Below are positions 1-6,671 of a stretch of 10,143 bases of DNA, in pieces (positions within the stretch are counted from its first letter, which is position 1; the number at the start of each line of letters is the position of its first letter). The stretch is from assembly GCA_030605745.1 (NCBI GenBank), contig JAUWHT010000179.1, positions 1 through 10,143 of the forward strand. Direction: 5' to 3'. A program made the position numbers and the translations under genes. Origin of the DNA: Pirellulales bacterium. Its GTDB lineage: Bacteria > Planctomycetota > Planctomycetia > Pirellulales > Thermoguttaceae. The notes beneath the pieces are model-generated. The model made no database searches. It worked only from the letters and a program-made list of their open reading frames with translations, and was not told the DNA's origin.

Positions 1-26
1 TGGTTGCTCCGATCTTTCCTTGCCAT
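1..26 (-). CDS. 5' end of an unidentified gene running off the left edge
   Basis: Only the first eight codons lie in the window (MARKDRSN, then a partial codon), so no product can be named. The start is well supported. The minus strand has a perfect AGGAGG (plus 33-38) six bases before the ATG at 26-24, and a sigma70-like promoter about 50 bp further upstream (78-106). A strong terminator (146-184) separates it from the upstream oxidoreductase gene, so it should be an independent transcription unit. The opposite strand of 1-84 is also open and would encode a short hydrophobic tail, but nothing in front of it can be seen and I prefer the minus-strand reading. Confidence 0.5.
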
Positions 27-77
27 CGCCAGCCTCCTTGCACTGCTAGCACATTTAGGCGCAACAGGAGAGGCAAT

Positions 78-106
78 AGCATAACAACCCCGCTATTTCT
101 TGCCAA
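78..106 (-). promoter_or_regulatory. Sigma70-like promoter for the left-edge gene
   Basis: On the minus strand TTGGCA (106-101) is followed, after exactly 17 bases, by TATGCT (83-78). These match the -35 consensus at 5 of 6 positions and the -10 at 4 of 6. Transcription would start near 71, leaving a leader of about 45 nt with an AGGAGG six bases before the ATG at 26. The site lies just beyond the terminator of the preceding unit. Confidence 0.5.
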
Positions 107-145
107 CATCATGAGGCACTACCCAATTTTCAATTTGCAATTACG

Positions 146-184
146 AAAAAAGCCCCGAGAACCGTTTTGGGTCTCGGGGCTTTT
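146..184 (-). terminator. Strong intrinsic terminator, potentially bidirectional
   Basis: GCCCCGAGA (152-160) pairs perfectly with TCTCGGGGC (172-180). Two more C-G pairs form after one bulged A, closing a GTTTTG loop. The minus strand continues into six T (151-146) and the plus strand into four T (181-184). It most likely ends the minus-strand oxidoreductase transcript, whose stop is about 180 bp upstream. The stretch between (185-364) shows no gene, only two small GC hairpins: 227-242 with five pairs and 299-313 with six pairs. Confidence 0.85.
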
Positions 185-364
185 GTCTTCTGTGGGTTGT
201 GCTGCGAGCCTACAAACCACCTCCGACCCCGCGACCACGGGGGCTAAAGTAAAACCAGAAATAGGCGGTTTGGGTCGAACTCATGGCATCCTGATCGTCG
301 CCCGGGTCGGGCGAACTCCTCCTCCTATTCTATTCTCGCATACCGTGCGGGAAAAATCAAGGGC

Positions 365-1738
365 TCAAATCTCCGACCATACGCCGGGGATGGGCACCGG
401 GTAGCGGCCGTCCGCGTCGGCCTGGACCGGCGGGGGGGTGTCGTAATCCATGGTGTCGATATTCGGGCAGAACTGGAAGTTCGACGCCATTGCTTCGTCC
501 CAGGTGATGATCTTCCCGGAGTGAACGGCCGCCCGGCCCATCAGGTCCGCGAGGTTCGAGTACGCCGCGCGCTTGGCCTCGTTCTGCGGCTTGTCGTTGC
601 GGATGCTGTCCAGCAGCACGTTCCACTCGGCATCCCAAGGATTGAACTTCTCTTTGGGTGCTTTCCAGACGATGTTGTCCTTGGCTATTCGCTGGTCCTT
701 GTAGATCTGCACCGTGCCGGCATGGACGTTGCCGGAGAACTGGGCCGCACACTTGGTCCCGTGGATGTAGGTGGCGAATTCGCGGTGACAGTGCCCCCCC
801 AGCCAGCGGACGACGTCGGTCGCCTTCGTTCCATCGGGGAAGGTCCACTCGATGGAGAAGGAGTCGAGGCCCTGGCCGCAATCGGCGCTGTTTGCAGCGC
901 GGCCGCCGATGCCGTGTGCCGAGACCGGCCAGTCGCCCTTGATCCAGCAGATCTCGTCGATCTGGTGGACGTTCATCTCGGCGAACAGGCCGCCCGAAAC
1001 CCAGAAGAAACGAGTGAAGTTCCGGATCTGCCAGAGCAATTCGTTTTTGTCCGGCGGCTTCTTGCCCATGATCCCGCAGGGCTGCATCCGGTAAGCCCGG
1101 ATGAGTTGGATATCGCCCAGCGCCCCGTCGCGAATTCGCTTGATGAGTTCATGGCGGTTCACGCTGTGGCGGCACTGCAGGCCGGCGGCGATTTTCAGGT
1201 TCTTCTTCTCCGCCTCTGCTCCGGCCCTGATAAGTCGCCGCAGGCCCGGCGGGTCGGGTGCAAACGATTTCTCCATGAAGGCGTTCACGCCCTTTTTCAC
1301 GGCGTATTCCAGTTGGGTCGGGCGGAAGCCTGCAAAGTTGGTCAACATTGCGACGTCGCCTGGACCGAGGCAATCGATGGCCTTCTTGTAAGCGTCGAAC
1401 CCGATGAATTGCCGGTCCTTCGGTACATCGATCCGATCGCCAAACTGCTTGCTCAGGTTCTTGTGTGATGCGCTGAGCCGGCGCTGGACGATGTCGGCCA
1501 TGGCGACCAGCTTGACCGGGCCGTTGGCGGAGTTCATCGCGTTGAGAACCGCACCGCTCCCTCGGCTGCCGGAGCCGATAAGCGCCAGCTTGATCGTGTT
1601 GTCCTCCGCGGCGTGTACCCGCGGAATGGCCACTCCCGCCAGCGCGGAACCCGCGGCCACCTTCCCGCTCCACCCCAAAAACTCCCGACGCGAGGACTTC
1701 TGCGTCTTCGCATGTGACGATTGGAATTCTTTGTTCAT
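365..1738 (-). CDS. Tat-exported Gfo/Idh/MocA family oxidoreductase
   Basis: A 457-residue protein of the Gfo/Idh/MocA NAD(P)-dependent oxidoreductase family, which usually acts on sugars, inositols or related polyols; the substrate here is unknown. The N-terminus carries a twin-arginine signal (SSRREFLG, RR at 17-18), a hydrophobic stretch and a VHA-A cleavage site near residue 43, so the enzyme is probably exported folded. The Rossmann dinucleotide site follows at about 49-62 (IKLALIGSGSRGSG) with an acidic residue D82 after the second strand. The family EKP motif appears as E156-K157-S. A downstream GGLFAEMNVHQIDE segment supplies the H..D typical of the catalytic domain. Length is normal for the exported planctomycete subgroup. 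The ATG is supported by AGGAGA about 8 nt upstream. It appears monocistronic: its own promoter (1817-1845) lies behind the terminator of the preceding gene. Confidence 0.9.
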   Translation of the reverse strand: MNKEFQSSHAKTQKSSRREFLGWSGKVAAGSALAGVAIPRVHAAEDNTIKLALIGSGSRGSGAVLNAMNSANGPVKLVAMADIVQRRLSASHKNLSKQFGDRIDVPKDRQFIGFDAYKKAIDCLGPGDVAMLTNFAGFRPTQLEYAVKKGVNAFMEKSFAPDPPGLRRLIRAGAEAEKKNLKIAAGLQCRHSVNRHELIKRIRDGALGDIQLIRAYRMQPCGIMGKKPPDKNELLWQIRNFTRFFWVSGGLFAEMNVHQIDEICWIKGDWPVSAHGIGGRAANSADCGQGLDSFSIEWTFPDGTKATDVVRWLGGHCHREFATYIHGTKCAAQFSGNVHAGTVQIYKDQRIAKDNIVWKAPKEKFNPWDAEWNVLLDSIRNDKPQNEAKRAAYSNLADLMGRAAVHSGKIITWDEAMASNFQFCPNIDTMDYDTPPPVQADADGRYPVPIPGVWSEI

Positions 1739-1783
1739 GACTGTTCTCTCCTGTTTGTGAACATGGATTTCCCGTTTGCGCCT

Positions 1784-1802
1784 GCCTGGAACCGCTCCAG
1801 GC
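1784..1802 (-). other. Hairpin in the leader of the oxidoreductase gene
   Basis: GCCTGGA (1784-1790) and TCCAGGC (1796-1802) form a perfect seven-pair stem with a five-base loop, between the predicted promoter and the ribosome binding site. It has no T-run and is not an obvious attenuator. A regulatory role is possible but unsupported. Confidence 0.3.
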
Positions 1803-1816
1803 TGGTAATATCCTCT

Positions 1817-1845
1817 ATTTTCCTACCACGGGTACCGTTTGTCAA
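1817..1845 (-). promoter_or_regulatory. Candidate sigma70 promoter for the oxidoreductase gene
   Basis: On the minus strand a perfect TTGACA (1845-1840) is followed after 17 bases by GAAAAT (1822-1817), a weaker -10 matching 4 of 6 positions. It lies directly behind the terminator of the GNAT gene and about 80 bp before the ATG, so it would give the oxidoreductase gene its own transcript. Confidence 0.5.
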
Positions 1846-1851
1846 CACTGC

Positions 1852-1877
1852 AAAAGAGGTGGCAGTGAACTGCCACC
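1852..1877 (-). terminator. Intrinsic terminator of the GNAT gene
   Basis: On the minus strand GGTGGCAGT (1877-1869) pairs perfectly with ACTGCCACC (1866-1858) across a two-base gap, in practice eight pairs with a tetraloop. The stem is followed by TCTTTT. It lies about 85 bp past the GNAT stop codon, immediately after the heptamer array, and just ahead of the next promoter. Confidence 0.75.
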
Positions 1878-1961
1878 CCCTCGGCCCTCGCCCCTGGCCC
1901 CTGGCCCCTGGCCCCTCGGCCCTCGCCCCTCGCCCCTCGCCCCTGGCCCCTCGCCCCTACC
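1878..1961. repeat. Heptamer tandem array, 12 units, overlapping the GNAT stop codon
   Basis: The plus strand reads as twelve consecutive 7-base units without a slip: eleven CCCT(C/G)G(C/G) and a final CCCTACC whose last base belongs to the stop codon of the GNAT gene. On the coding (minus) strand the array is G-rich, GGGGCGA and GGGGCCA, and would lie in the 3' untranslated RNA. Runs of three to four G every seven bases could form G-quadruplexes. Related arrays sit at 5673-5693 and 8554-8595. Confidence 0.9.
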
Positions 1962-2908
1962 TACTTGCGAAACACGCTTCCCTGGCCGACCTGCTGGAAA
2001 CCGAGTTTACGGTACGTGCCAACCGCGGCGACGTTGCGCTGCGTGGCTTGGGCTTCGACCAGCGTGATGCCCTGGCGGATGAACTGCCGGAAGGCTTCGC
2101 TTAGTAGGAAGATGGCCAGACCGCGCCGGCGAAGCGACTGGTCGACTTGAAGCTCGATCAGCCCGGCCGCCCGGCCGATGCCGCATCTGCCGCTGGGCTC
2201 CATGCTTCGGAAGGTAGCCCGGGCCACCGCCGGTCCGCCGCCGCGGGGAACCAGTTCGAATCGGGTAAGATCGAAGTCGCCGACGGTGCAGGCTTCCCAC
2301 CAGGTGCGCGCCGGCGGGTCAACGGTCATCTCGACGACCATCCGCCGTCGAATCTGCATCTGCTGCCGGTCGATTACTGCCTGAAAACCGCCAAGCCGGC
2401 GACGGAAGATCAGCGTCTGCTCGATCTCTTGGTAGCCGTGCGAGCTGAACAACTCGTGGGCGACGCTGTCGCAGTGCAGTACACCGGGCAGCTCGCTGCC
2501 GCCGTAGAGTCCCAAGTAGAAAGGGCTGAGCGGGTGAATGCCGCCCCCGTAGAGGACTCTGGCCCCGCGGCGGCGCAGGTATGCCTCGCACCGCTCCAGC
2601 AGTCCCGCAGCCACCCCGGCCACCGGGCAATCGGGCCGCACCAGCACCAGGCAGGTCAGGCCTAATTCCGTCGAGAGCCGGTCTCCCGACTCGTTGGGGC
2701 CAAAGCCGGCATGGGCGAACCCGACCGGCCGGTCGTCATCGCGGGCGATGATCAGCCCCTGGTAGTCAAAGTAGAGCTTCGCGAACACGAGTTGCTCGAA
2801 CAGGTCGGGCGAGACCGGCTGCATCAGCCCGGGCTGGTCGCTGCGGCTCCGCCAAATCGCCGTCAGCACCGGCGGGTCGGTATTGCAAAACGCGCGATAG
2901 TTTAGCAT
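1961..2908 (-). CDS. Tandem-GNAT acetyltransferase-like protein
   Basis: A 315-residue protein that looks like two GNAT (GCN5-related N-acetyltransferase) folds in one chain. The C-terminal half is clearer: LIELQVDQSLRRRGLA matches the acetyl-CoA-binding strand and R-x-x-G-x-A loop, and NVAAVGTYRKLGFQQVG matches the closing region. The N-terminal half has a similar but degraded layout, with GFAHAGF, then LTCLVLVRPDCPVAGVAAGLLERCE, then a GGGIHPLSPFYLGLYGGSE segment, so it may be non-catalytic. Double-GNAT chains are known from mycothiol synthase MshD, but nothing here points to that substrate. The ATG at 2908 has no Shine-Dalgarno. It follows hemY by 45 bp and is probably the last gene of the pilin-like/hemY transcript, ending at terminator 1852-1877. 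Confidence 0.8.
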   Translation of the reverse strand: MLNYRAFCNTDPPVLTAIWRSRSDQPGLMQPVSPDLFEQLVFAKLYFDYQGLIIARDDDRPVGFAHAGFGPNESGDRLSTELGLTCLVLVRPDCPVAGVAAGLLERCEAYLRRRGARVLYGGGIHPLSPFYLGLYGGSELPGVLHCDSVAHELFSSHGYQEIEQTLIFRRRLGGFQAVIDRQQMQIRRRMVVEMTVDPPARTWWEACTVGDFDLTRFELVPRGGGPAVARATFRSMEPSGRCGIGRAAGLIELQVDQSLRRRGLAIFLLSEAFRQFIRQGITLVEAQATQRNVAAVGTYRKLGFQQVGQGSVFRK

Positions 2909-2953
2909 CGCATACTATGAGGACTGGAAGCCGCTTAGCGACGATCCAGCAGA

Positions 2954-4393
2954 TTATAGAATCGCGGTGCGAGTCCTGCTAGTGCATACCCGCTCGGCCG
3001 CTTGCTCGCCGCCGTGGATGCAGTTGGGAATGCCCACGCCATGATAGGCGTTGCCGGCCAGTTCCAGGCCGGGTAACTTCGCCGTCCGGGCTTCGATTCG
3101 GGCGACCAGCGTCTTGTGGCCCACGTGGTACTGTGGCATCGTGCCCGGCCAGTGGGCAATATCGCAATAACCGGGCTGGCCGCGGACGTGCAGCAGCAGG
3201 GCCATGTGCTCGAGGACCAACCGGCGGAGTCGCCGGTCGTCCATTTCGGCCAGTTCCGGCCGCAGCGCCCCGCCCACAAACACCCGCAACAGCAGCTTCC
3301 CTTCCGGTGCCCGATGGGCGTACTTCTGGCTGCTGAAACTGCACGCGAGGATCGGGTTGTGCTCGACTGCCGGGACCACGACACCCATCCCATCCAGCGG
3401 ATGACCGACCTGGTGGCGGTCGTATCCCAGCGAAACGACGGCCGTACCCGAGTGGCTGATCGTGCCGATCGCTGCGGCCAGTTCCGTATCGATCGGCTCC
3501 AGCAGTCGGGCTGCCACCTTCGATGGGGTGGCCAGGATCACTGCGTCGAACTGCTCGCGACCGGTCGCCGACGGAGTCGCCTCCCACAGCCGCCAGCGGT
3601 CGCCGCATCGCTCGATCCGCTCTAGCGGCGTGTTCAATCGCACGGTGCCGACCGGCAGCCGCGCTGCAATCGCTTCAACCAGGCTCGATAGCCCATCGCG
3701 CAACGTGACGAACATGCTGTATCGGGCGCCGCTTTCGGTTCTCGCTTTCGGCCGGGCTTTCATCTGCCGGCGCATCGCCCGGATAAGGCTGCCGTGTTCG
3801 CGCTCCAGCTCGCGGAACCGGGGCAAGGTCGCCAGGACACTCAGCTTTTCCATGTCGGCCGCGTACACCGCGCCGACCAGCGGCTCGACCAGCCGCTCGA
3901 AGGCCTCGCGTCCCAGCCGCCGCTGAACAAACGCGGCCATGCTCTCGTCGTGGTCGTCCTTTCGCGGCGGAATGAAGTATTCAAAGGCGGCGCGGAGCTT
4001 CCCCAACGGACTAAGAATCGGTGTAACTACCAGCGGCCACCAGCGTGTGGGGGCCATCATCAAGAACCCGTCGGGCAACTTGTGCAGCCGACCGGAGCGG
4101 ACCACATAGGTCTGCCGACAGGCCGGATTGGTCTGGATGAACTGATCGCCCAGTCCCAGCCGCTTGCACAGGTCAACGCCCCATGGGACCGTGGTGATGA
4201 AATTGTCGGCGCTCTGTTCGACCTGGAAGCCCTGCTGGTGTACGGTGGAGAGCACGCCGCCGAGCCGCGGCCTGGCTTCCCACAGACAAACTTCGCAGGA
4301 AGGATCCAGTTCGACCAGCCGATGCGCAGCCGCCAGTCCGGAAATCCCGCCGCCGATCACTGCGATGCGTCGGGGGGTGCTGCGCTGGTTCAC
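2954..4393 (-). CDS. hemY: Coproporphyrinogen/protoporphyrinogen III oxidase, FAD-dependent
   Basis: A 479-residue flavoprotein of the oxygen-dependent porphyrinogen oxidase family, catalysing the six-electron oxidation late in haem synthesis. FAD-binding GGGISG lies at residues 14-19 (RRIAVIGGGISGLAAAHRL). The C-terminal FAD site LELAGNAYHGVGIPNCI is diagnostic of this family. SMFVTLRDGLSSLVEAI corresponds to the conserved GMQTL-type segment. The sequence alone does not decide between copro- and protoporphyrinogen as substrate. I choose GTG at 4393 because it sits just before the Rossmann motif, gives the family's usual length, and lies one base after the stop codon of the upstream small gene, which suggests translational coupling. 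The frame stays open to an ATG at 4591, but that would add 66 low-complexity residues over the upstream gene. No other haem gene is in the window. Confidence 0.92.
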   Translation of the reverse strand: MNQRSTPRRIAVIGGGISGLAAAHRLVELDPSCEVCLWEARPRLGGVLSTVHQQGFQVEQSADNFITTVPWGVDLCKRLGLGDQFIQTNPACRQTYVVRSGRLHKLPDGFLMMAPTRWWPLVVTPILSPLGKLRAAFEYFIPPRKDDHDESMAAFVQRRLGREAFERLVEPLVGAVYAADMEKLSVLATLPRFRELEREHGSLIRAMRRQMKARPKARTESGARYSMFVTLRDGLSSLVEAIAARLPVGTVRLNTPLERIERCGDRWRLWEATPSATGREQFDAVILATPSKVAARLLEPIDTELAAAIGTISHSGTAVVSLGYDRHQVGHPLDGMGVVVPAVEHNPILACSFSSQKYAHRAPEGKLLLRVFVGGALRPELAEMDDRRLRRLVLEHMALLLHVRGQPGYCDIAHWPGTMPQYHVGHKTLVARIEARTAKLPGLELAGNAYHGVGIPNCIHGGEQAAERVCTSRTRTAIL

Positions 4394-4394
4394 G

Positions 4395-4751
4395 CTACTT
4401 TTTCGCGCCGCCGCGGTTACCGGGGTTGCCGGGGCCGGTGCCCGGACCGTCGTTGATGGGCGGATTGCCTGGTGGTTGCCCATCTTCTCCATTGCCCACC
4501 CCGTTGTTCCCCTTCGGAGTGCTGGCAGGGCTGATGGAGGCCGCGCTCTCGCCGCCTCGACCGACGCGCTCGACCAGTTGGCTTGGGTCACCGATCCCAG
4601 TGGCCGTTGAGTTCATGTCGTCTCGAAGCGAGCGACCGAACGAACTCAAGACTACAAACGTACCCACGACTACAAACCCAAGGATGCAGAATCACTCCGG
4701 GACGGCCAGCCCGCGACGATTGTGACGGTTGCAGGATTTGTGACTGGTCAT
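4395..4751 (-). pseudogene. Flp/type IVb pilin-like small gene with in-frame UGA at codon 20
   Basis: An ATG at 4751 with an ideal ribosome site (AGGAGG, 6 nt spacer) opens a 118-codon frame interrupted only by TGA at 4694-4692. Before it, NRRGLAVPE resembles a Flp-type prepilin cleavage site: G14, then E19 at +5. The UGA takes the +6 position, normally Tyr in Flp pilins. After it, the same frame gives a hydrophobic helix (FCILGFVVVGTFVVLSSF) and GRSLRDDMN. A Gly/Pro/Asn-rich, probably disordered tail to residue 118 follows. It then stops one base before the hemY GTG. The part after the UGA still looks coding. It may be a recent nonsense mutation, a base-calling error or readthrough. A shorter product could start at GTG 4667, inside the membrane segment. 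An 18-nt offset duplicates FVV within the helix (GACTACAAAC at 4650 and 4668). No other pilus gene is nearby. Confidence 0.6.
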
Positions 4752-4771
4752 CGAAGTCCTCCTGTTGCAAA

Positions 4772-4804
4772 CTCTATAGAAGCCCTATTCTATAGTCAAT
4801 TATA
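4772..4804 (-). promoter_or_regulatory. Promoter region with perfect 8-bp palindromic operator candidate
   Basis: On the minus strand a perfect -10 TATAAT (4804-4799) overlaps TTGACT (4799-4794). The latter could itself be a -35 for TATAGA (4778-4773), with a short 15-base spacer. Across this lies a perfect inverted repeat CTATAGAA / TTCTATAG (4795-4788 and 4781-4774, 6-base spacer). A protein binding it would cover the start site. The AGGAGG and ATG of the pilin-like gene follow at once, so this probably drives the pilin-like gene, hemY and the GNAT gene. Confidence 0.5.
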
Positions 4805-4828
4805 CGCCACGCAAACGCCTCATGCGGC

Positions 4829-5668
4829 CTATATCCAAAGCTGCAGCCGGCCGTCGAGCATGTCGGGCAGGGCCTTCTCGACGTGCTGGCGAACCTGGCG
4901 GGGGTGGTACCGGGTGCTGAAGTGGGCAGCAATGATCAACTCGTTGCGGAAACGATCGCGACGCTCGACCAGGTCGTCCAGGTGCATGTGTCCGAACTTG
5001 TGGATCCGGTCTTTGCGATGCCCCGGGGCGACAAACGTCAACTCCATGATCAGCACCTCTGAGCGAAACATCGCCTCGCAGGCATCCAGCCCGACAGGCG
5101 CACTGTCGCCCAGGTAGGCCACCCGGGGCAGGCGGACCTCGTTGGTTACCTCGGTGCCGGCCAGCCGCAGGTCGCGGATCTTCTCGCCGGGGAGGCCATG
5201 GAACTCGGGCTTGAGCTTCCGCCGCCGCTGGTGGACCACGAATCCCAACGAAGGCACCGTGTGCTTCGTGGCCGAGACGGTCACCACGTGCTCGCGCGAC
5301 AGCTCGATTTCATCCCCGGGCCCGGTGGGCACCAGTTCGCACGGCAGCCGGCCGCGGTCTATCCGGCTGAACAATCGCAGGATCCGCCTGATCGGCTCGA
5401 CAGCCATCTCGGGCAGGTAGATCCTCGGCGGCTCCATCTTCATCATCCGGCGCCGCGCCACGTACACCGGCAACGCCACCAGGTGGTCCATGTGCGTGTG
5501 CGATACAAACCAGTTCGGCGTGCCCATGAACGACCACGGCTGGGCCCCCAAGTCGAACCCGATCTTCAACTCCGGGATCCGCCAATACGTCTGCACGGCA
5601 GCCCGCGAGTACCCTTCGATCGAAAGGTCCTTGTGCGTGATCGTTTTGACGGGCAAGTTGTTGATCAT
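4829..5668 (-). CDS. RNase Z-like metallo-beta-lactamase-fold protein
   Basis: A 279-residue metallo-beta-lactamase-fold hydrolase whose motifs fit RNase Z, the tRNA 3'-processing endonuclease. SHTHMDH (H57, H59, D61, H62) is the zinc-binding HxHxDH motif. KHTVPSLGF (H136) matches the characteristic H-x-x-PS-x-G-[YF] segment. YLGDS supplies D188, GHMHLDD lies at 226-232, and AHFSTRY (H249) matches the HFSxRY motif. The N-terminus lacks the canonical opening strand of RNase Z, so a related nuclease or phosphodiesterase is possible. The ATG at 5668 lies 5 nt after the scpA stop, pointing to one operon. No Shine-Dalgarno is visible, because that stretch is heptamer repeat. The frame is open further upstream, but only as overlap with scpA. 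Confidence 0.82.
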   Translation of the reverse strand: MINNLPVKTITHKDLSIEGYSRAAVQTYWRIPELKIGFDLGAQPWSFMGTPNWFVSHTHMDHLVALPVYVARRRMMKMEPPRIYLPEMAVEPIRRILRLFSRIDRGRLPCELVPTGPGDEIELSREHVVTVSATKHTVPSLGFVVHQRRRKLKPEFHGLPGEKIRDLRLAGTEVTNEVRLPRVAYLGDSAPVGLDACEAMFRSEVLIMELTFVAPGHRKDRIHKFGHMHLDDLVERRDRFRNELIIAAHFSTRYHPRQVRQHVEKALPDMLDGRLQLWI

Positions 5669-5672
5669 GGCG

Positions 5673-5693
5673 TTCAGGGGCCAGGGTCCAGGG
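5673..5693. repeat. Short heptamer array (3 units) inside the scpA 3' end
   Basis: The plus strand reads TTCAGGG, GCCAGGG, TCCAGGG, three 7-base units of the same GGGGNNA-like type as the array at 1878-1961. The scpA stop codon (5674-5676) lies in the first unit and the preceding codons, ending LDPGP, are repeat-encoded. The array is C-rich on the coding strand, opposite to the other two arrays. Three units alone could be chance; the match to the other two arrays supports it. Confidence 0.5.
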
Positions 5694-6417
5694 GTTCGGT
5701 GCATTCGAGATTTGGCAGTATCCAGATTTCGCCGAACAGGTCGTTCTGTTCCACACGGACCTGGCCGTGGCAGACCAGTTCCAGGACGGCCAGGAAGATG
5801 CCAGCCAGCGTGGATTTGTGCATGCCGGGCTCGAACAAACCGCTGAAGGCCAACTGCCCCTGCTGCACGAGCCTGGCATGGATGCGGCTCATGTAGACGT
5901 GGATCGGGGTGTCGTCGTAAACGATGCTCGACGGTCTGGCAGCCTCGGTGTCGCGGATTATCCGCCCGAATGCACTGACCAGGTCCCAAAGCTCCACCTC
6001 GTGGATTGGCTCCTCGGCCAGGTTTCGCTCGCGCGGAGGCAGGTCGCTCCCGAGCCGGGGATAGTGCTGTTGCCAGTTGCGACTCCGCTCCTCCAACATG
6101 CTGGCCGTGTCGCGGTACTGCTTGTACTCCAGCAGACGCCGGACCAGCTCCTGCCGGGGATCTTCGATCTCGTCCTGGATCTCGTCGGCCCTGGGAAGCA
6201 CCTGCTGCGACTTGATCTCGATCAGCGTGCTGGCCAGCGCCAGGAAATCGCCCACCGCGTTGACGTCCAACTGCTCCAACACCGCCAAATACGCAAGGTA
6301 CTGGTCGGTGATCATCGCGACAGGGATATCGCAGATCTCCACCTCGTGCTTGCGCACCAGGTACAACAGCAGGTCCAGCGGACCTCGGAACACGTTTAGA
6401 TCGACACGGAAGTCCAT
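5674..6417 (-). CDS. scpA: Segregation and condensation protein A (kleisin)
   Basis: A 247-residue ScpA, the kleisin subunit that bridges SMC heads and binds ScpB in chromosome condensation and segregation; it acts in the cytoplasm on the nucleoid. The N-terminal signature MDFRVDLNVFRGPLDLLLYL with the following HEVEICDIPVAMITDQYLAYL is classic ScpA. The middle (ASTLIEIKSQQVLP) and the C-terminal winged-helix segment (TLAGIFLAVLELVCHGQVRVEQ) also fit. The ATG at 6417 is chosen from that signature. The frame stays open 51 codons further up, but without family resemblance. There is no Shine-Dalgarno. The last residues (PLDPGP) come from heptamer repeat DNA. scpB, often adjacent in other bacteria, is not in the window; the downstream partner is the RNase Z-like gene. 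Confidence 0.93.
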   Translation of the reverse strand: MDFRVDLNVFRGPLDLLLYLVRKHEVEICDIPVAMITDQYLAYLAVLEQLDVNAVGDFLALASTLIEIKSQQVLPRADEIQDEIEDPRQELVRRLLEYKQYRDTASMLEERSRNWQQHYPRLGSDLPPRERNLAEEPIHEVELWDLVSAFGRIIRDTEAARPSSIVYDDTPIHVYMSRIHARLVQQGQLAFSGLFEPGMHKSTLAGIFLAVLELVCHGQVRVEQNDLFGEIWILPNLECTEPLDPGP

Positions 6418-6610
6418 CGGCGGGGTGGCTGATAGTACGGCAGCAGGGTTGTGGGAGGCGTCTCCGACGGCGAGAACGACTCTGTAGTCTAACGGCCGGC
6501 AGTCTGCACGGCGAGTGGTCGGCAGGAGCCGCACGACTGTTTCAGCCGCAAAATGACGCTGATCCCGCATAATCAGTTTCGTCCGGACGTCCAGTCCAAC
6601 TTGAAGACAC

Positions 6611-6637
6611 TTGTTCTAAACCGCGACCCAGTATACA
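6611..6637 (+). promoter_or_regulatory. Possible promoter of the HIT gene
   Basis: TATACA (6632-6637) is a good -10, and TTGTTC (6611-6616) a possible -35 with a short 15-base spacer. It lies about 35 bp before the GTG start, in the 254-bp divergent region between scpA and the HIT gene. The core GTATAC is palindromic and could also serve as a -10 leftward, but I could not find a convincing leftward -35. Nothing else was recognised in 6418-6610. Confidence 0.3.
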
Positions 6638-6671
6638 CTTGCAACCGGTAATCAAGGGAGAAAGCAAAGCG

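Noticed and set aside
1..84. Plus-strand open segment encoding a hydrophobic tail that ends at TAA 82-84
   Set aside because: Only 27 codons are visible, with no context. The minus strand here has a promoter, AGGAGG and ATG in correct order, which is stronger evidence.
521..1468. Long open frame (315 codons) on the plus strand inside the oxidoreductase gene
   Set aside because: It is antisense to a clearly coding gene, has no family resemblance and arises from the high GC content at third codon positions.
2250..2275. GTTCGAATC motif resembling a tRNA T-loop
   Set aside because: It lies inside the GNAT coding sequence with no flanking cloverleaf stems.
4394..4591. Longer hemY start at ATG 4591
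   Set aside because: It would add 66 low-complexity residues before the Rossmann motif and overlap the pilin-like gene; the GTG at 4393 gives the family length.
4692..4694. Selenocysteine as the explanation of the UGA in the pilin-like gene
   Set aside because: I could not see a clear bacterial SECIS hairpin just after the UGA, and pilins are not known selenoproteins; it is kept only as a test to run.
5669..5989. Upstream extension of the RNase Z-like frame into scpA
   Set aside because: The extension lies wholly over scpA coding sequence and does not resemble the family; the ATG 5 nt after the scpA stop is the natural start.
6418..6570. 51-codon N-terminal extension of scpA
   Set aside because: ScpA proteins begin at the MDFRVDLNVF signature; the extra residues have no resemblance and cover the divergent promoter region.
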